From Pedococcus bigeumensis (GTDB lineage Bacteria > Actinomycetota > Actinomycetes > Actinomycetales > Dermatophilaceae), in the NCBI RefSeq assembly GCF_006438965.1, contig NZ_RCZM01000001.1:435097-499096 (forward strand): 64,000 nt of DNA. The letters are read 5' to 3'. Within the stretch, counting starts at the first letter, position 1, and every line of letters begins with the position of its first letter. Made by a program: the position numbers and the translations under genes. The notes below the pieces were generated by a model. The model worked only from the letters and a program-made list of their open reading frames with translations. It did not search any database and was not told the DNA's origin. Of the stretch, positions 8,371 to 16,513 are shown piece after piece.

Positions 8371-8766
8371 GTGCGGTGGGCCGCGGCCAGACGGCGGGGC
8401 GAAGCAGGTGCTGCCATCGTCGACTTCGTCCTGGTCTCGGTGCTCGTGTCCGTGCTGTTCCTCGCCGTGTTCCAGGTCGGCGTGGCCCTGTACATTCGCA
8501 ACACCATCATCTCGTGTGCCTCCGAGGGCGCCCGCTTCGGCGCGCGAGCTGACGCTGACCCGGACGATGGGGCAGCCCGTACTCGCGAGCTGATCGATGC
8601 CTCGCTCTCGGCTCGGTTTGCCCAGGACGTCTCTGCCGAGGTCGAGGATGCAGGCGGCGTGCAGGTCGTGTCCGTGCACGTCCGGGCGCCGCTGCCCGTC
8701 CTAGGCCCCTTCGGTCCCGACAGCGGCTTCGACCTCGTGGGCCGGGCCTTCCTGGAGCGGCAGTGA
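8371..8766 (+). CDS. TadE-like pseudopilin
   Basis: A 131-residue protein with a short basic N-terminus, the TadE motif region 'GEAGAAIVDFVLVSVLVSVL' (Glu/Asp next to the helix start), one membrane segment, and a small extracytoplasmic domain. TadE-like minor pilins are processed and added to the Flp pilus. The GTG start lies 3 bases after the pilin stop, and the stop overlaps the next start (TGATG). Confidence 0.85.
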   Translation: MRWAAARRRGEAGAAIVDFVLVSVLVSVLFLAVFQVGVALYIRNTIISCASEGARFGARADADPDDGAARTRELIDASLSARFAQDVSAEVEDAGGVQVVSVHVRAPLPVLGPFGPDSGFDLVGRAFLERQ

Positions 8767-9230
8767 TGCTCGCCCTGCGTCGGCGACTCCTCGCCCTGAA
8801 GGCGGCGGGCGAGCATGGCAGCGCCATCGTGGAGTTCGTCTTCCTCGCCGTGCTGCTGATGGTGCCGCTCTTCTACCTCGTGATGACCTTGTCCCGGATC
8901 CAGGCAGGGGCGTATGCCGCGTCGACCGCGGCGCGCGAAGCCGGCCGGGCCTTCGTGACGGCTTCCGAGCCCGCGGCGGCCGAGGAGCGAGCTCTCGCCG
9001 CCGCACGGATCGCCTTCGAGGACCAAGGATTTGGCGTGGACGAGGCGCAGCTGACGATGAAGTGTGACGGCACCCCGTGCCTGCGCCCAGATGGTCGGAT
9101 CGAGATGTCCACGACGGTCACGGTGCCGCTACCCCTGGTCCCCTCGTTCGTCCGCGGCGTGGTGCCGCTGGAGGTGCCTGTCACCGCCAGCCACGTGGCG
9201 GTCGTCGACCGGTTCAGGGGACAGCCATGA
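8766..9230 (+). CDS. TadE/TadG-like pseudopilin
   Basis: A 154-residue protein with the TadE-type signature 'GSAIVEFVFLAVLLMVPLFY' at residues 17-36 and an extracytoplasmic domain that contains two cysteines (KCDGTPC), possibly a disulfide. It is a second minor pilin in the operon. ATG 8766 overlaps the previous stop by one base; a GTG one codon earlier is also possible. Residues '[13 protein letters not shown]' match the helix-following segment common to TadE/TadG families. Confidence 0.82.
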   Translation: MLALRRRLLALKAAGEHGSAIVEFVFLAVLLMVPLFYLVMTLSRIQAGAYAASTAAREAGRAFVTASEPAAAEERALAAARIAFEDQGFGVDEAQLTMKCDGTPCLRPDGRIEMSTTVTVPLPLVPSFVRGVVPLEVPVTASHVAVVDRFRGQP

Positions 9231-9697
9231 AAGAGGCCTGCCGTCGCCGCTTGCACCGTGGCGGCGGGGAAGCCGGTCAGGTGACGCTCTTGGTCCTCGG
9301 CTTCAGCATCGTGGCGATCCTGCTCATCGTCGGGACGGTCGCGGTCACCTCCGTCCAGCTGTCCCGGATGAGGCTGCTCGACGCGGCCGACGGCGCGGCC
9401 CTGGATGCGGCGGACTCCCTGGACCTCGGTGCCTACCGGGGCGGGCTGGGGGAGGCGGTCGCCGTCAACGACGCCACGGTCCGCGGGACGGCGGTGCAGT
9501 ACCTCGCCGAGCGACCGAGGCCGGAGAGCATGCTCGCCTGGCAGGTGGCTCCTGGTACGGGTAGCCCGGACGGACAGACCGCGGTGGTCCGCATCTCCGG
9601 CCAGGCCGATCTGCCGCTGGTCGGCGGTCTGCTCGACACCATGGGCGGCTCGGTGACGATCACCGTCGAGTCCCGCGCTCGCGCCAACCTCGAGTAG
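9227..9697 (+). CDS. TadG-like pilus-assembly protein
   Basis: A 156-residue protein starting at an ATGA overlap with the previous gene. It has a membrane segment at about residues 17-42 (VTLLVLGFSIVAILLIVGTV) followed by 'QLSRMRLLDAADGAALDAADSL', the pattern of the TadG N-terminal domain, and a short extracytoplasmic domain. It lacks the long VWA domain of full TadG. It is the last gene of the tad operon; a hairpin follows about 100 bases downstream. Confidence 0.75.
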   Translation: MKEACRRRLHRGGGEAGQVTLLVLGFSIVAILLIVGTVAVTSVQLSRMRLLDAADGAALDAADSLDLGAYRGGLGEAVAVNDATVRGTAVQYLAERPRPESMLAWQVAPGTGSPDGQTAVVRISGQADLPLVGGLLDTMGGSVTITVESRARANLE

Positions 9698-9798
9698 CGA
9701 CGCCGTAGTCCCTGAGCGGGCGCGCCGACGGCGCCGCGGACGGCACCGCGGACGGCCACAAGTGGGCCGGGAGGCCACCACGCGGCATACCCCAGTGT

Positions 9799-9816
9799 GG
9801 GCAGGACCACCTGCCC
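9799..9816 (+). terminator. Hairpin downstream of the tad operon
   Basis: GGGCAGG (9799-9805) pairs with CCTGCCC (9810-9816) over a 4-base loop and is followed by a G/C-rich run. It lies between the tad operon and the thiolase gene, next to a CGGCATAC word at 9783. Likely a terminator for the tad transcript, without a U-tract. Confidence 0.4.
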
Positions 9817-9891
9817 GGGCGGGCTCGTGCGAGCGGTGCCGCATTAGAGTGAACGGAGGTAGTCCCCAATGGCGCTGGAGGCCTTGTCACC

Positions 9892-11112
9892 ATGTCTGAT
9901 CGTCCCGTTTCCGTCATCGTCGCGGGTGCCCGCACCCCCATGGGCCGGCTGCTCGGCTCGCTGAAGGGCTTCTCGGGCGCCGACCTCGGCGGCTTCGCCA
10001 TCAAGGGCGCCCTGGAGAAGGCCGGCGTGAGCCCCGACCAGGTCGACTACGTGATCATGGGCCAGGTGCTGCTGGCCGGCGCCGGGCAGATCCCCGCCCG
10101 CCAGGCCGCCGCCAAGGCCGGCATCCCCATGTCCGTCCCCGCGCTGACGATCAACAAGGTCTGCCTGTCCGGCATCAACGCGATCGCCATGGCCGACCAG
10201 CTGATTCGCGCGGGTGAGGTCGACATCGTCGTCGCCGGTGGCCAGGAGTCGATGACCAACGCTCCCCACCTGCTCGAGAAGTCCCGCGAGGGCTACAAGT
10301 ACGGCGACGTGACGATGCGCGACCACATGGCCTTCGACGGCCTGTGGGACGCCTTCACCGACCAGGCGATGGGCCTGCTCACCGAGCAGGCGAACACCGG
10401 CGACCAGGAGTTCAGCCGCGAGCAGCAGGACGAGTTCGCCGCCCGCAGCCACCAGCTCGCCGCCCGGGCCTGGAAGGACGGCCTGTTCGACGACGAGGTC
10501 ATCACCGTCTCCATCCCGCAGCGCAAGGGTGACCCGCTCGAGTTCAAGACCGACGAGGGCATCCGCGCCGACACGACGACCGAGACGCTCGGCAAGCTGC
10601 GCCCGGCGTTCTCCAAGGACGGCACCATCACCGCCGGCACGGCCAGCCAGATCAGCGACGGCGCCGCCGCGGTCGTGGTCATGAGCAAGGCCAAGGCCGA
10701 GGAGCTGGGGCTCGCCTGGGTCGCCGAGATCGGCGCACACGGCATGGTCGCCGGTCCCGACTCGACGCTGCAGCAGCAGCCCGCGCGGGCCATCGCCAAG
10801 GCCTGTGAGCGCGAGGGCATCACGCCCGCCGACCTCGACCTCGTCGAGATCAACGAGGCTTTCGCCGCGGTCGGCCTGGCCTCGGCCAAGGAGCTTGGCA
10901 TCGACGTCGACAAGGTCAACGTCAACGGTGGCGCGATCGCCCTCGGTCACCCGATCGGCATGTCCGGAGCCAGGATCGCGCTGCACCTCGCACTCGAGCT
11001 CGGCCGTCGTGGTGGCGGCATCGGCGCAGCCGCCCTATGCGGCGGTGGCGGTCAGGGCGACGCCCTCATCGTGCGCGTGCCGAAGACCGACGCCGCCGAC
11101 GCCAAGGCCTGA
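9892..11112 (+). CDS. Acetyl-CoA C-acyltransferase (thiolase)
   Basis: A 406-residue thiolase of the acetoacetyl-CoA/3-ketoacyl-CoA type. The nucleophile is Cys91 in '[14 protein letters not shown]'. The C-terminal half carries 'NEAFAAVG', the catalytic His in '[17 protein letters not shown]' and the second Cys in CGGGGQGDA. It joins or cleaves acyl-CoA and acetyl-CoA in the cytoplasm. GGAGG sits about 12 bases before the ATG. The next gene, meaB, starts on the base after its stop, so the two are coupled. Degradative versus biosynthetic direction cannot be decided here. Confidence 0.93.
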   Translation: MSDRPVSVIVAGARTPMGRLLGSLKGFSGADLGGFAIKGALEKAGVSPDQVDYVIMGQVLLAGAGQIPARQAAAKAGIPMSVPALTINKVCLSGINAIAMADQLIRAGEVDIVVAGGQESMTNAPHLLEKSREGYKYGDVTMRDHMAFDGLWDAFTDQAMGLLTEQANTGDQEFSREQQDEFAARSHQLAARAWKDGLFDDEVITVSIPQRKGDPLEFKTDEGIRADTTTETLGKLRPAFSKDGTITAGTASQISDGAAAVVVMSKAKAEELGLAWVAEIGAHGMVAGPDSTLQQQPARAIAKACEREGITPADLDLVEINEAFAAVGLASAKELGIDVDKVNVNGGAIALGHPIGMSGARIALHLALELGRRGGGIGAAALCGGGGQGDALIVRVPKTDAADAKA

Positions 11113-12075
11113 GTGGCTCCCCGCACCGTCGACGTCCCTGCCCTGGTCGAATCGGCCAGGGCAGGGTCGCCTCGTGCCGTGGCGCGGTTGATCTCGCTCG
11201 TCGAGGACGGCCATCCGGCGCTGCGTGAGGTGATGGCAGCCCTCGCACCCCACACTGGCCGAGCGCACATCATCGGGATCACCGGCAGTCCGGGCGTCGG
11301 CAAGTCCACGTCCACCAACGCGCTCGTCGGCGCACTGCGCAAGCAGGGCAAGCGGATCGGCATCCTCGCCGTCGACCCGTCCTCGCCGTTCTCCGGTGGT
11401 GCGCTGCTCGGTGACCGGGTGCGGATGCAGGACCACGCCCTCGACCCCGACGTCTACATCCGCTCGATGGCCAGCCGCGGTCACCTGGGCGGGCTCTCGT
11501 GGACCACGCCCCAGGCGCTGCGCGTCCTGGACGCGGCCGGGTGCGACGTGATCCTTGTCGAGACCGTCGGCGTGGGCCAGTCCGAGGTCGAGGTCGCTGG
11601 CCTCGCTGACACGACGATCGTGCTGCTGGCGCCCGGCATGGGTGACGGCATCCAGGCCGCCAAGGCGGGCATCCTCGAGATCGGCGACCTCTTCGTCGTC
11701 AACAAGGCCGACCGCGACGGCGCCGACGCGACGGTCCGCGACATCCGGCACATGATCTCCCTGGGTGACCGCACTGAGCCCAACCTGTGGCGCCCGCCGG
11801 TGCTGAAAACCGTTGCGCAGCAAGGCCAGGGGATCGACGAGGTCATCGAGGCCATCAAGAAGCACACCGCGTGGATGGAGGAGTCCGGCGCGCTGCGTGA
11901 GCGTCGCATCCGACGCGCAGGAGACGAGATCGAGTCGATCGCGCTGCAGGCCCTGCGCGCCAAGATGGGCGACCTGCGCCACGGCAACGGCGTGGACGAG
12001 CTCGCCGCCGCCGTCGTGGACGGCACGACCGACCCGTATGCCGCGGCTGACCAGATCGTGGCCGCCCTCGCCTGA
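11113..12075 (+). CDS. meaB: MeaB-type GTPase, chaperone of B12-dependent acyl-CoA mutase
   Basis: A G3E-family GTPase of 320 residues. It has GSPGVGKST (Walker A, about residues 59-67), '[19 protein letters not shown]' (family signature), [10 protein letters not shown] (G3 region) and NKAD (G4). MeaB protects and reactivates adenosylcobalamin-dependent mutases such as methylmalonyl- or isobutyryl-CoA mutase. The GTG start directly follows the thiolase stop. A mutase large subunit is encoded 11.4 kb away at 23509, a likely client, although another mutase may exist outside the window. Confidence 0.93.
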   Translation: MAPRTVDVPALVESARAGSPRAVARLISLVEDGHPALREVMAALAPHTGRAHIIGITGSPGVGKSTSTNALVGALRKQGKRIGILAVDPSSPFSGGALLGDRVRMQDHALDPDVYIRSMASRGHLGGLSWTTPQALRVLDAAGCDVILVETVGVGQSEVEVAGLADTTIVLLAPGMGDGIQAAKAGILEIGDLFVVNKADRDGADATVRDIRHMISLGDRTEPNLWRPPVLKTVAQQGQGIDEVIEAIKKHTAWMEESGALRERRIRRAGDEIESIALQALRAKMGDLRHGNGVDELAAAVVDGTTDPYAAADQIVAALA

Positions 12076-12110
12076 GCGCCCTCCCGCAGTCCGAGGCGGC
12101 CAGGGGTGGG

Positions 12111-12156
12111 TCTTTGAAGGATCCGCCACGTCAGGACGTGGCGGATCCTGCAAAGA
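12111..12156. terminator. 46-bp near-perfect palindrome between convergent meaB and globin genes
   Basis: The left 22 bases and the right 22 bases pair at 21 of 22 positions around a 2-base centre. The core stem runs AGGATCCGCCACGTC (12118-12132) and its complement. The palindrome lies 35 bases after meaB and 28 bases after the end of the globin gene, so it can act as a bidirectional terminator. Confidence 0.85.
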
Positions 12157-12184
12157 CTCGCGGTCGCCGGGCCGGCAGAGGTGC

Positions 12185-12652
12185 TCAGTCGCGGCCGGAG
12201 GTGACCAGGCCGTCCCAGTCCCAGCGCGGCATACCGAAGCCGGCGGGGACGCTCGCCCCCGACTCGTGGAACTCGTTGACGTCGGCGACCGCCCACTCCA
12301 TGTAGGCCCGCAGGGCCGCCCGGAACTCCGGATCCGCCGGCAGCCCGACGTCGTCGGCGGCGGCGACGAAGCAGTCGACGAACCGCGGGCCCAGCTCGAG
12401 CATCCCGGGGCCGTTGCCCGCGTGCATGCGCAGCATCGACGAGTGGTCGCTCAGCTGCTCGGAGAACCGTGCTGGTCCGCCGAGCACCTCGGCCCAGTAG
12501 GCGGCGAGCCGCTCGACGTGCTGGGGGTTCATGTCCTGCTTGCTGAACGGGTGGTTGAGCAACGGATCGGCGAGGCACCGCTCGTGGTGAGCGCGGGCCA
12601 GGGCGAGGAACGCCTCGTCGCCCCCGGCGAACTCGTACAGGCTCGGTCGCAT
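12185..12652 (-). CDS. Truncated-hemoglobin-like globin
   Basis: A 155-residue globin of the short 2-on-2 type. It begins 'YEFAGGDEAFLALARAHHER' (helix A/B) and has 'LNHPFSKQDMNPQHVERLAAYW' (region of the E helix) and 'GGPARFSEQLSDHSSMLRMHAG', where the downstream His residues are candidates for the proximal heme ligand. Such proteins bind O2/NO or take part in redox defence. The gene stands alone, divergent from the kinase gene; the C-terminal 25 residues after the globin fold are extra. Assigned from pattern, not an alignment. Confidence 0.75.
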   Translation of the reverse strand: MRPSLYEFAGGDEAFLALARAHHERCLADPLLNHPFSKQDMNPQHVERLAAYWAEVLGGPARFSEQLSDHSSMLRMHAGNGPGMLELGPRFVDCFVAAADDVGLPADPEFRAALRAYMEWAVADVNEFHESGASVPAGFGMPRWDWDGLVTSGRD

Positions 12653-12741
12653 CCCGGCAGCGTCGCACGCGGGGGCGGTGGAGTGTCAAGGAACACCAGC
12701 GGCGAATAGGGTGAACCCCGGACCCGACCGAAAGGACCCCA

Positions 12742-14295
12742 GTGCAGCCCCAGGTGATCGCCGGACGCTACGAGGTGATCCGTTCCATCGGAAGCGGTGG
12801 GATGGGCACCGTGTGGCTCTGTCGCGACACGGTCCTCGGGCGCGAGGTGGCCGTCAAGCAGATCGGTGCTCTTCCGGGGGACTCGGCCGGCGTCGCGCGT
12901 GCCATGCGAGAGGCCCGCATCGCCGCGTCCCTCAACGACGCGCACGCCGTTGGCGTGTTCGACGTCGTGGACGAGAACGACTCGCACTGGCTGGTGATGG
13001 AGTACGTCGAGGGCCAGAGCCTGGCCGAGCAGATCCGCGACGAGGGGGCCCTGCCGCCCACCCGCGTCGCGGCCATCGGCTCCGCCGTGGCGAGCGCCCT
13101 GGCGAGGGCGCACGAGCGTGGCATCGTGCACCGGGACATCAAGCCGGGCAACATCCTCATCGACAAGGCCGGCACTCCCAAGATCAGCGACTTCGGGATC
13201 GCCCGGGCGCACACCGATGACCAGCTGACTCAGACCGGGTTCATGACGGGAACGCCCGGCTACCTGTCGCCCGAGCTGGCCCGTGGCGGCAACCCCAATG
13301 CGGCAACTGACGTCTGGGCGCTCGGCGCGACCCTCTACTACGCGGTGGAGGGGCAGCCGCCGTACGAGTCGCAGGCCAACCCCCTCGCCACCCTCCAGGC
13401 CATCGCCCGGGGCGACGCCCGGCCGATGGAGCAGGCGGGTCCGCTCGGTGGCGCCATCGCGGCGATGATGGACCAGGACGCTGACCGGCGCTGGGACATG
13501 GCCACCGCGTCCGATCGCTTGGGCCGGATCGCCGCCGGCGACACCACGATGGCCCTTCCGCCTGGCGCGGTCCTCCGAGCGGGAGCCGCGGCCGCGGCCG
13601 CCGGGGCCACGGAGGTCTTGTCGGCGCCGCTCGAGACCACTCAGCGGATGGAAGCACCCCCGGTGCCGTCGCCTGTTCCGGCACCCACGGCATACCCGCC
13701 TCAGGGTGGCGAGCCGCGGGGGAACGGGCCGCGCGACGGCGAGCGTTCGCGGGCACTGGGCTGGATCGTGGCTCTGGTCGTCCTGGCTCTGATCGGCCTC
13801 GGGATCGCGTACGCCCTCACCGACGGGTTCGGCGCCAACTCGCCCACGCCGCGCCAGACGACGACGGTGACGGCACCTCCGAAGACCGAGACGCCGAGCA
13901 CGACCAAGTCCAGCTCGTCGAGCTCCAGCTCGAGCACGACGTCGAAGTCGACCACGACCACGACGACCACCCCACCCAAGTCCGACGCGCAGCTGACCCG
14001 GTTCATCCAGACCTACTACAAGGACGTCACCAAGGCGGGCAAGCGCGACGGGACGTTCGCCGAGCTGACGCCGAAGATGCAGAGCTCCTCGGACGGTCGT
14101 GAGGGCTACGAGACGTTCTGGAGCACCATCAAGTCCGTCGAGGTCGGCGACGTGCAGTCCAATGCCGACACCGGCGTGGTGACGGCGCAGCTCAAGTTCA
14201 CCAGGCAGGACGACACCAAGAGCGACGAGGTCCACAAGATCACGGTCGTGCGGGACGGCGACTCCTGGCTGATCGACAGCGACACCCCGCAGTGA
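12742..14295 (+). CDS. Membrane Ser/Thr protein kinase (PknB-like catalytic domain)
   Basis: A 517-residue Hanks-type kinase. Visible elements are the GSGGMG glycine loop (17-22), Lys39 (AVK), HRDIKPGN (130-137), DFG (150-152), GTPGYLSPE (170-178) and a DVWALG segment. An Ala/Pro-rich linker leads to one membrane helix (about 338-357). Outside lies a Ser/Thr-rich low-complexity stalk (about 375-412) and a roughly 100-residue domain that resembles an NTF2/SnoaL-like or lumazine-type fold rather than PASTA repeats. It probably senses an extracellular signal and phosphorylates cytoplasmic proteins, FHA-containing partners being usual targets. GTG start, with GAAAGGA upstream. The next gene begins 10 bases after the stop. 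Confidence 0.9.
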   Translation: MQPQVIAGRYEVIRSIGSGGMGTVWLCRDTVLGREVAVKQIGALPGDSAGVARAMREARIAASLNDAHAVGVFDVVDENDSHWLVMEYVEGQSLAEQIRDEGALPPTRVAAIGSAVASALARAHERGIVHRDIKPGNILIDKAGTPKISDFGIARAHTDDQLTQTGFMTGTPGYLSPELARGGNPNAATDVWALGATLYYAVEGQPPYESQANPLATLQAIARGDARPMEQAGPLGGAIAAMMDQDADRRWDMATASDRLGRIAAGDTTMALPPGAVLRAGAAAAAAGATEVLSAPLETTQRMEAPPVPSPVPAPTAYPPQGGEPRGNGPRDGERSRALGWIVALVVLALIGLGIAYALTDGFGANSPTPRQTTTVTAPPKTETPSTTKSSSSSSSSSTTSKSTTTTTTTPPKSDAQLTRFIQTYYKDVTKAGKRDGTFAELTPKMQSSSDGREGYETFWSTIKSVEVGDVQSNADTGVVTAQLKFTRQDDTKSDEVHKITVVRDGDSWLIDSDTPQ

Positions 14296-14305
14296 CGACC
14301 CGGCC

Positions 14306-15994
14306 ATGACCACCCCCGCTCGCGTCCGCCCCGCGATCATGTTGATCGTCGCGGCTGAACACATTCCCACGGTGGACAGCGAGTTCGGGCGTTATGCAAG
14401 GGATTACGACATCCTGTGCGCGGACGACGCCGATGGCGGGCGTGAGCTGGTCCGCCAGGCGGCAGAGGACGAGCAACCCGTGGCCCTGGTCGGTGTCGGC
14501 TGGTCGGTGCCGGGAGTCGAGGTGGGACTGGACCTCCTCGACGAGCTGCACGCGCTGCTGCCGACTGCGCGCCGGATCTGCCTGACCTCCCGCGGCGACT
14601 ACGGGCTCTCGATGCCGAAGCTGCGCGAAGCCCTCGGCCAGGGGCGGATCGACACCTACCTGCTCATCCCGCAGGGCCCGCGCGACGAGGAGTTCCACAC
14701 CGCCGTCACCGAGTACCTCTCCGACTGGGGGTGGACCGCCTCCACGCCAGAGGTCGAGGGCGTGCAGATCATCGAAGGCGGCTCTCGCGCCGAGGTCTCA
14801 CGGATCCGCGACTTCCTCGACCGGATGGGCATCCCGCACGGCGTGTACTCGCCGGACAGCGAGGTCGGGCGGCGAGTGCTGAGCGAGCTCCCATCGGTGC
14901 AGAGCGGTGCATCCCCGGCCTTCCCCGTGGTGGCGGCCGGTGTCGTCGGCCCGGCCCTCGAGGACGCCACCGCCCGTCAGGTCGCCCGGCTGGTCTACGG
15001 CTCGCCACAGACCGTCGATGCCGATGACATCGCGGACCTCGTCGTCATCGGCTCGGGCCCGGCGGGTCTTGCGGCGGCCGTCTACGGCGCCTCCGAGGGC
15101 CTCGACACCGTCGTGATCGAGTCCGACGCGGTGGGTGGACAGGCCGGCACCAGCTCGATGATCCGCAACTACCTCGGCTTCCCCCGCGGGATCTCGGGCA
15201 TGCGGCTGGCCCAACGGGCCCGCTTCCAGGCCACCCGGTTCGGCGCGCGGATCTACACCGGGGTCGCCGCCGAGGCGATCGAGCCGGCGGCCAGCCCGGG
15301 AGACGCGCACGTGGTCCGTACCGAGGGCGGTGAGCTGCGCGCCAAGACGGTGCTCGTGGCCACCGGGGTCACCTACCGCCGCATCGGGATCGAGGCGCTC
15401 GAGGAGCTGGTCGGGCTGGGCGTCTACTACGGCGCCGCGACCAGCGCCGCCCGGGAGATGGAGGGCCGCGATGTCTTCGTCGTCGGTGGCGGCAACTCCG
15501 CGGGCCAGGCGGCGGTCTACCTTGCCCGGTATGCCGCGAGCGTCACCCTGCTCGTGCGGCGCCCCGACCTGACGACGACCATGTCGGACTACCTCATCCG
15601 GGAGATCGCCTCCACCACCCGGGTCACAGTGCGGACCGCGACCCGGGTGGTCGACGGTGGTGGTGACTCCTACCTCCAGTGGCTCTCGCTGACCGGCCCG
15701 GACGGCACCCACCGCGTCGACGCCGGTGGGCTGTTCCTGCTGCTGGGCGCCGACCCGTGCGGCGACTGGCTCCCGGACGCCATCGCCCGCGACGAGCGTG
15801 GCTTCGTCTACACCGGCCGCGAGGTGCCCATGTCGCAGTGGGCCGACGGTCGCCCACCCGCGGCCCTCGAGACCACCGTGCCCGGGATCTTCGCGGCCGG
15901 TGACCTGCGCGCCGGTTCGATGAAACGGGTCGCCTCCGCCAGTGGCGAGGGCGCCGCCACCGTGGCACTGGTACACGCCCACCTCGCGCCCTGA
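14306..15994 (+). CDS. Receiver-like domain fused to a thioredoxin-reductase-like flavoprotein lacking the redox cysteines
   Basis: Residues 1-125 resemble a response-regulator receiver. Residues 240-560 are an FAD/NAD(P)H two-domain oxidoreductase with GSGPAGLAAA (FAD), VIESDAVGGQAG, VGGGNSAGQAA (NAD(P)H) and GIFAAGDLRAG (FAD) motifs. The layout is that of fused response-regulator/thioredoxin-reductase proteins of actinobacteria and proteobacteria. Two losses are visible. The receiver's phospho-Asp position reads ALVGVGWSVPG without Asp. The site where TrxR carries CxxC reads GVYYGAATSA (about 371-380), so it cannot be a classical disulfide reductase. It follows the kinase gene by 10 bases, suggesting co-transcription. 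Electron acceptor unknown. Confidence 0.85.
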   Translation: MTTPARVRPAIMLIVAAEHIPTVDSEFGRYARDYDILCADDADGGRELVRQAAEDEQPVALVGVGWSVPGVEVGLDLLDELHALLPTARRICLTSRGDYGLSMPKLREALGQGRIDTYLLIPQGPRDEEFHTAVTEYLSDWGWTASTPEVEGVQIIEGGSRAEVSRIRDFLDRMGIPHGVYSPDSEVGRRVLSELPSVQSGASPAFPVVAAGVVGPALEDATARQVARLVYGSPQTVDADDIADLVVIGSGPAGLAAAVYGASEGLDTVVIESDAVGGQAGTSSMIRNYLGFPRGISGMRLAQRARFQATRFGARIYTGVAAEAIEPAASPGDAHVVRTEGGELRAKTVLVATGVTYRRIGIEALEELVGLGVYYGAATSAAREMEGRDVFVVGGGNSAGQAAVYLARYAASVTLLVRRPDLTTTMSDYLIREIASTTRVTVRTATRVVDGGGDSYLQWLSLTGPDGTHRVDAGGLFLLLGADPCGDWLPDAIARDERGFVYTGREVPMSQWADGRPPAALETTVPGIFAAGDLRAGSMKRVASASGEGAATVALVHAHLAP

Positions 15995-16035
15995 GCCCGT
16001 CCGTGTGCCCAACCACCTCTAACCGGAAGGACCCG

Positions 16036-16464
16036 ATGCACGCCTACGTGTCGCTCGAGCAGGACGAGGGCGGCTACCCGCCGTTCGACAGCGAGGAGCT
16101 CGACGTCGAGCTGCGCCACGACGGTGCCTGCACGGTGGTCGGGGTCCCGGTCTTCACGAACGGCATCGCGGTCGACGACATCGTCTCGGTCATCCAGACC
16201 GAGGAGGACGACCGCTGGTGGGTGACGTCCGTGATGCTCGCGTCCGGTCACGGCACGGTGCGGGTGGTCCCGCACGGCGACACGTCGTTCGACGAGATCG
16301 TGGCCGAGCTCCAGGGCGTCGGGTGTGCGGCCCACGGCACCGACTTCGGAGTGGTGGCGGTCGACGTCCCGCCGGAGGTCGATGCGGACACCCTCGACCG
16401 AGTCCTCTCGTCCGGGCGGGCGTCAGGACGGTGGGAGTTCGACGTGGGCGTGGCCGTCGGCTGA
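16036..16464 (+). CDS. DUF4265 family protein
   Basis: A 142-residue acidic cytoplasmic protein with the DUF4265 pattern: 'PFDSEELDVELRHDG', 'VPVFTNGIAVDDIVSV', 'SGHGTVRVV' and a C-terminal 'ELQGVGC' region. No function is established for the family. The ATG at 16036 is chosen over an in-frame GTG at 16003 because GGAAGG lies 6-11 bases before it. It sits 41 bases after the flavoprotein gene in the same direction. Confidence 0.8.
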   Translation: MHAYVSLEQDEGGYPPFDSEELDVELRHDGACTVVGVPVFTNGIAVDDIVSVIQTEEDDRWWVTSVMLASGHGTVRVVPHGDTSFDEIVAELQGVGCAAHGTDFGVVAVDVPPEVDADTLDRVLSSGRASGRWEFDVGVAVG

Positions 16465-16513
16465 GCAGGAAAACCATTGGCGGGCACCAACTCTGCGGGC
16501 CTACCGTCGAGGG

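Noticed and set aside
531-9697. A complete type VII (ESX) secretion locus
   Set aside because: Only the EccC-like motor is present; no WXG100, EccB, EccD, EccE or mycosin gene.
40-12156. Shared TTGAAGGATCC in the hairpins at 40-87 and 12111-12156 as a repeat family
   Set aside because: Only an 11-base match with different stem structure; two cases are not enough.
16003-16035. GTG 16003 as start of the DUF4265 gene
   Set aside because: No ribosome site, whereas ATG 16036 has GGAAGG at proper distance and starts at the family's N-terminus.
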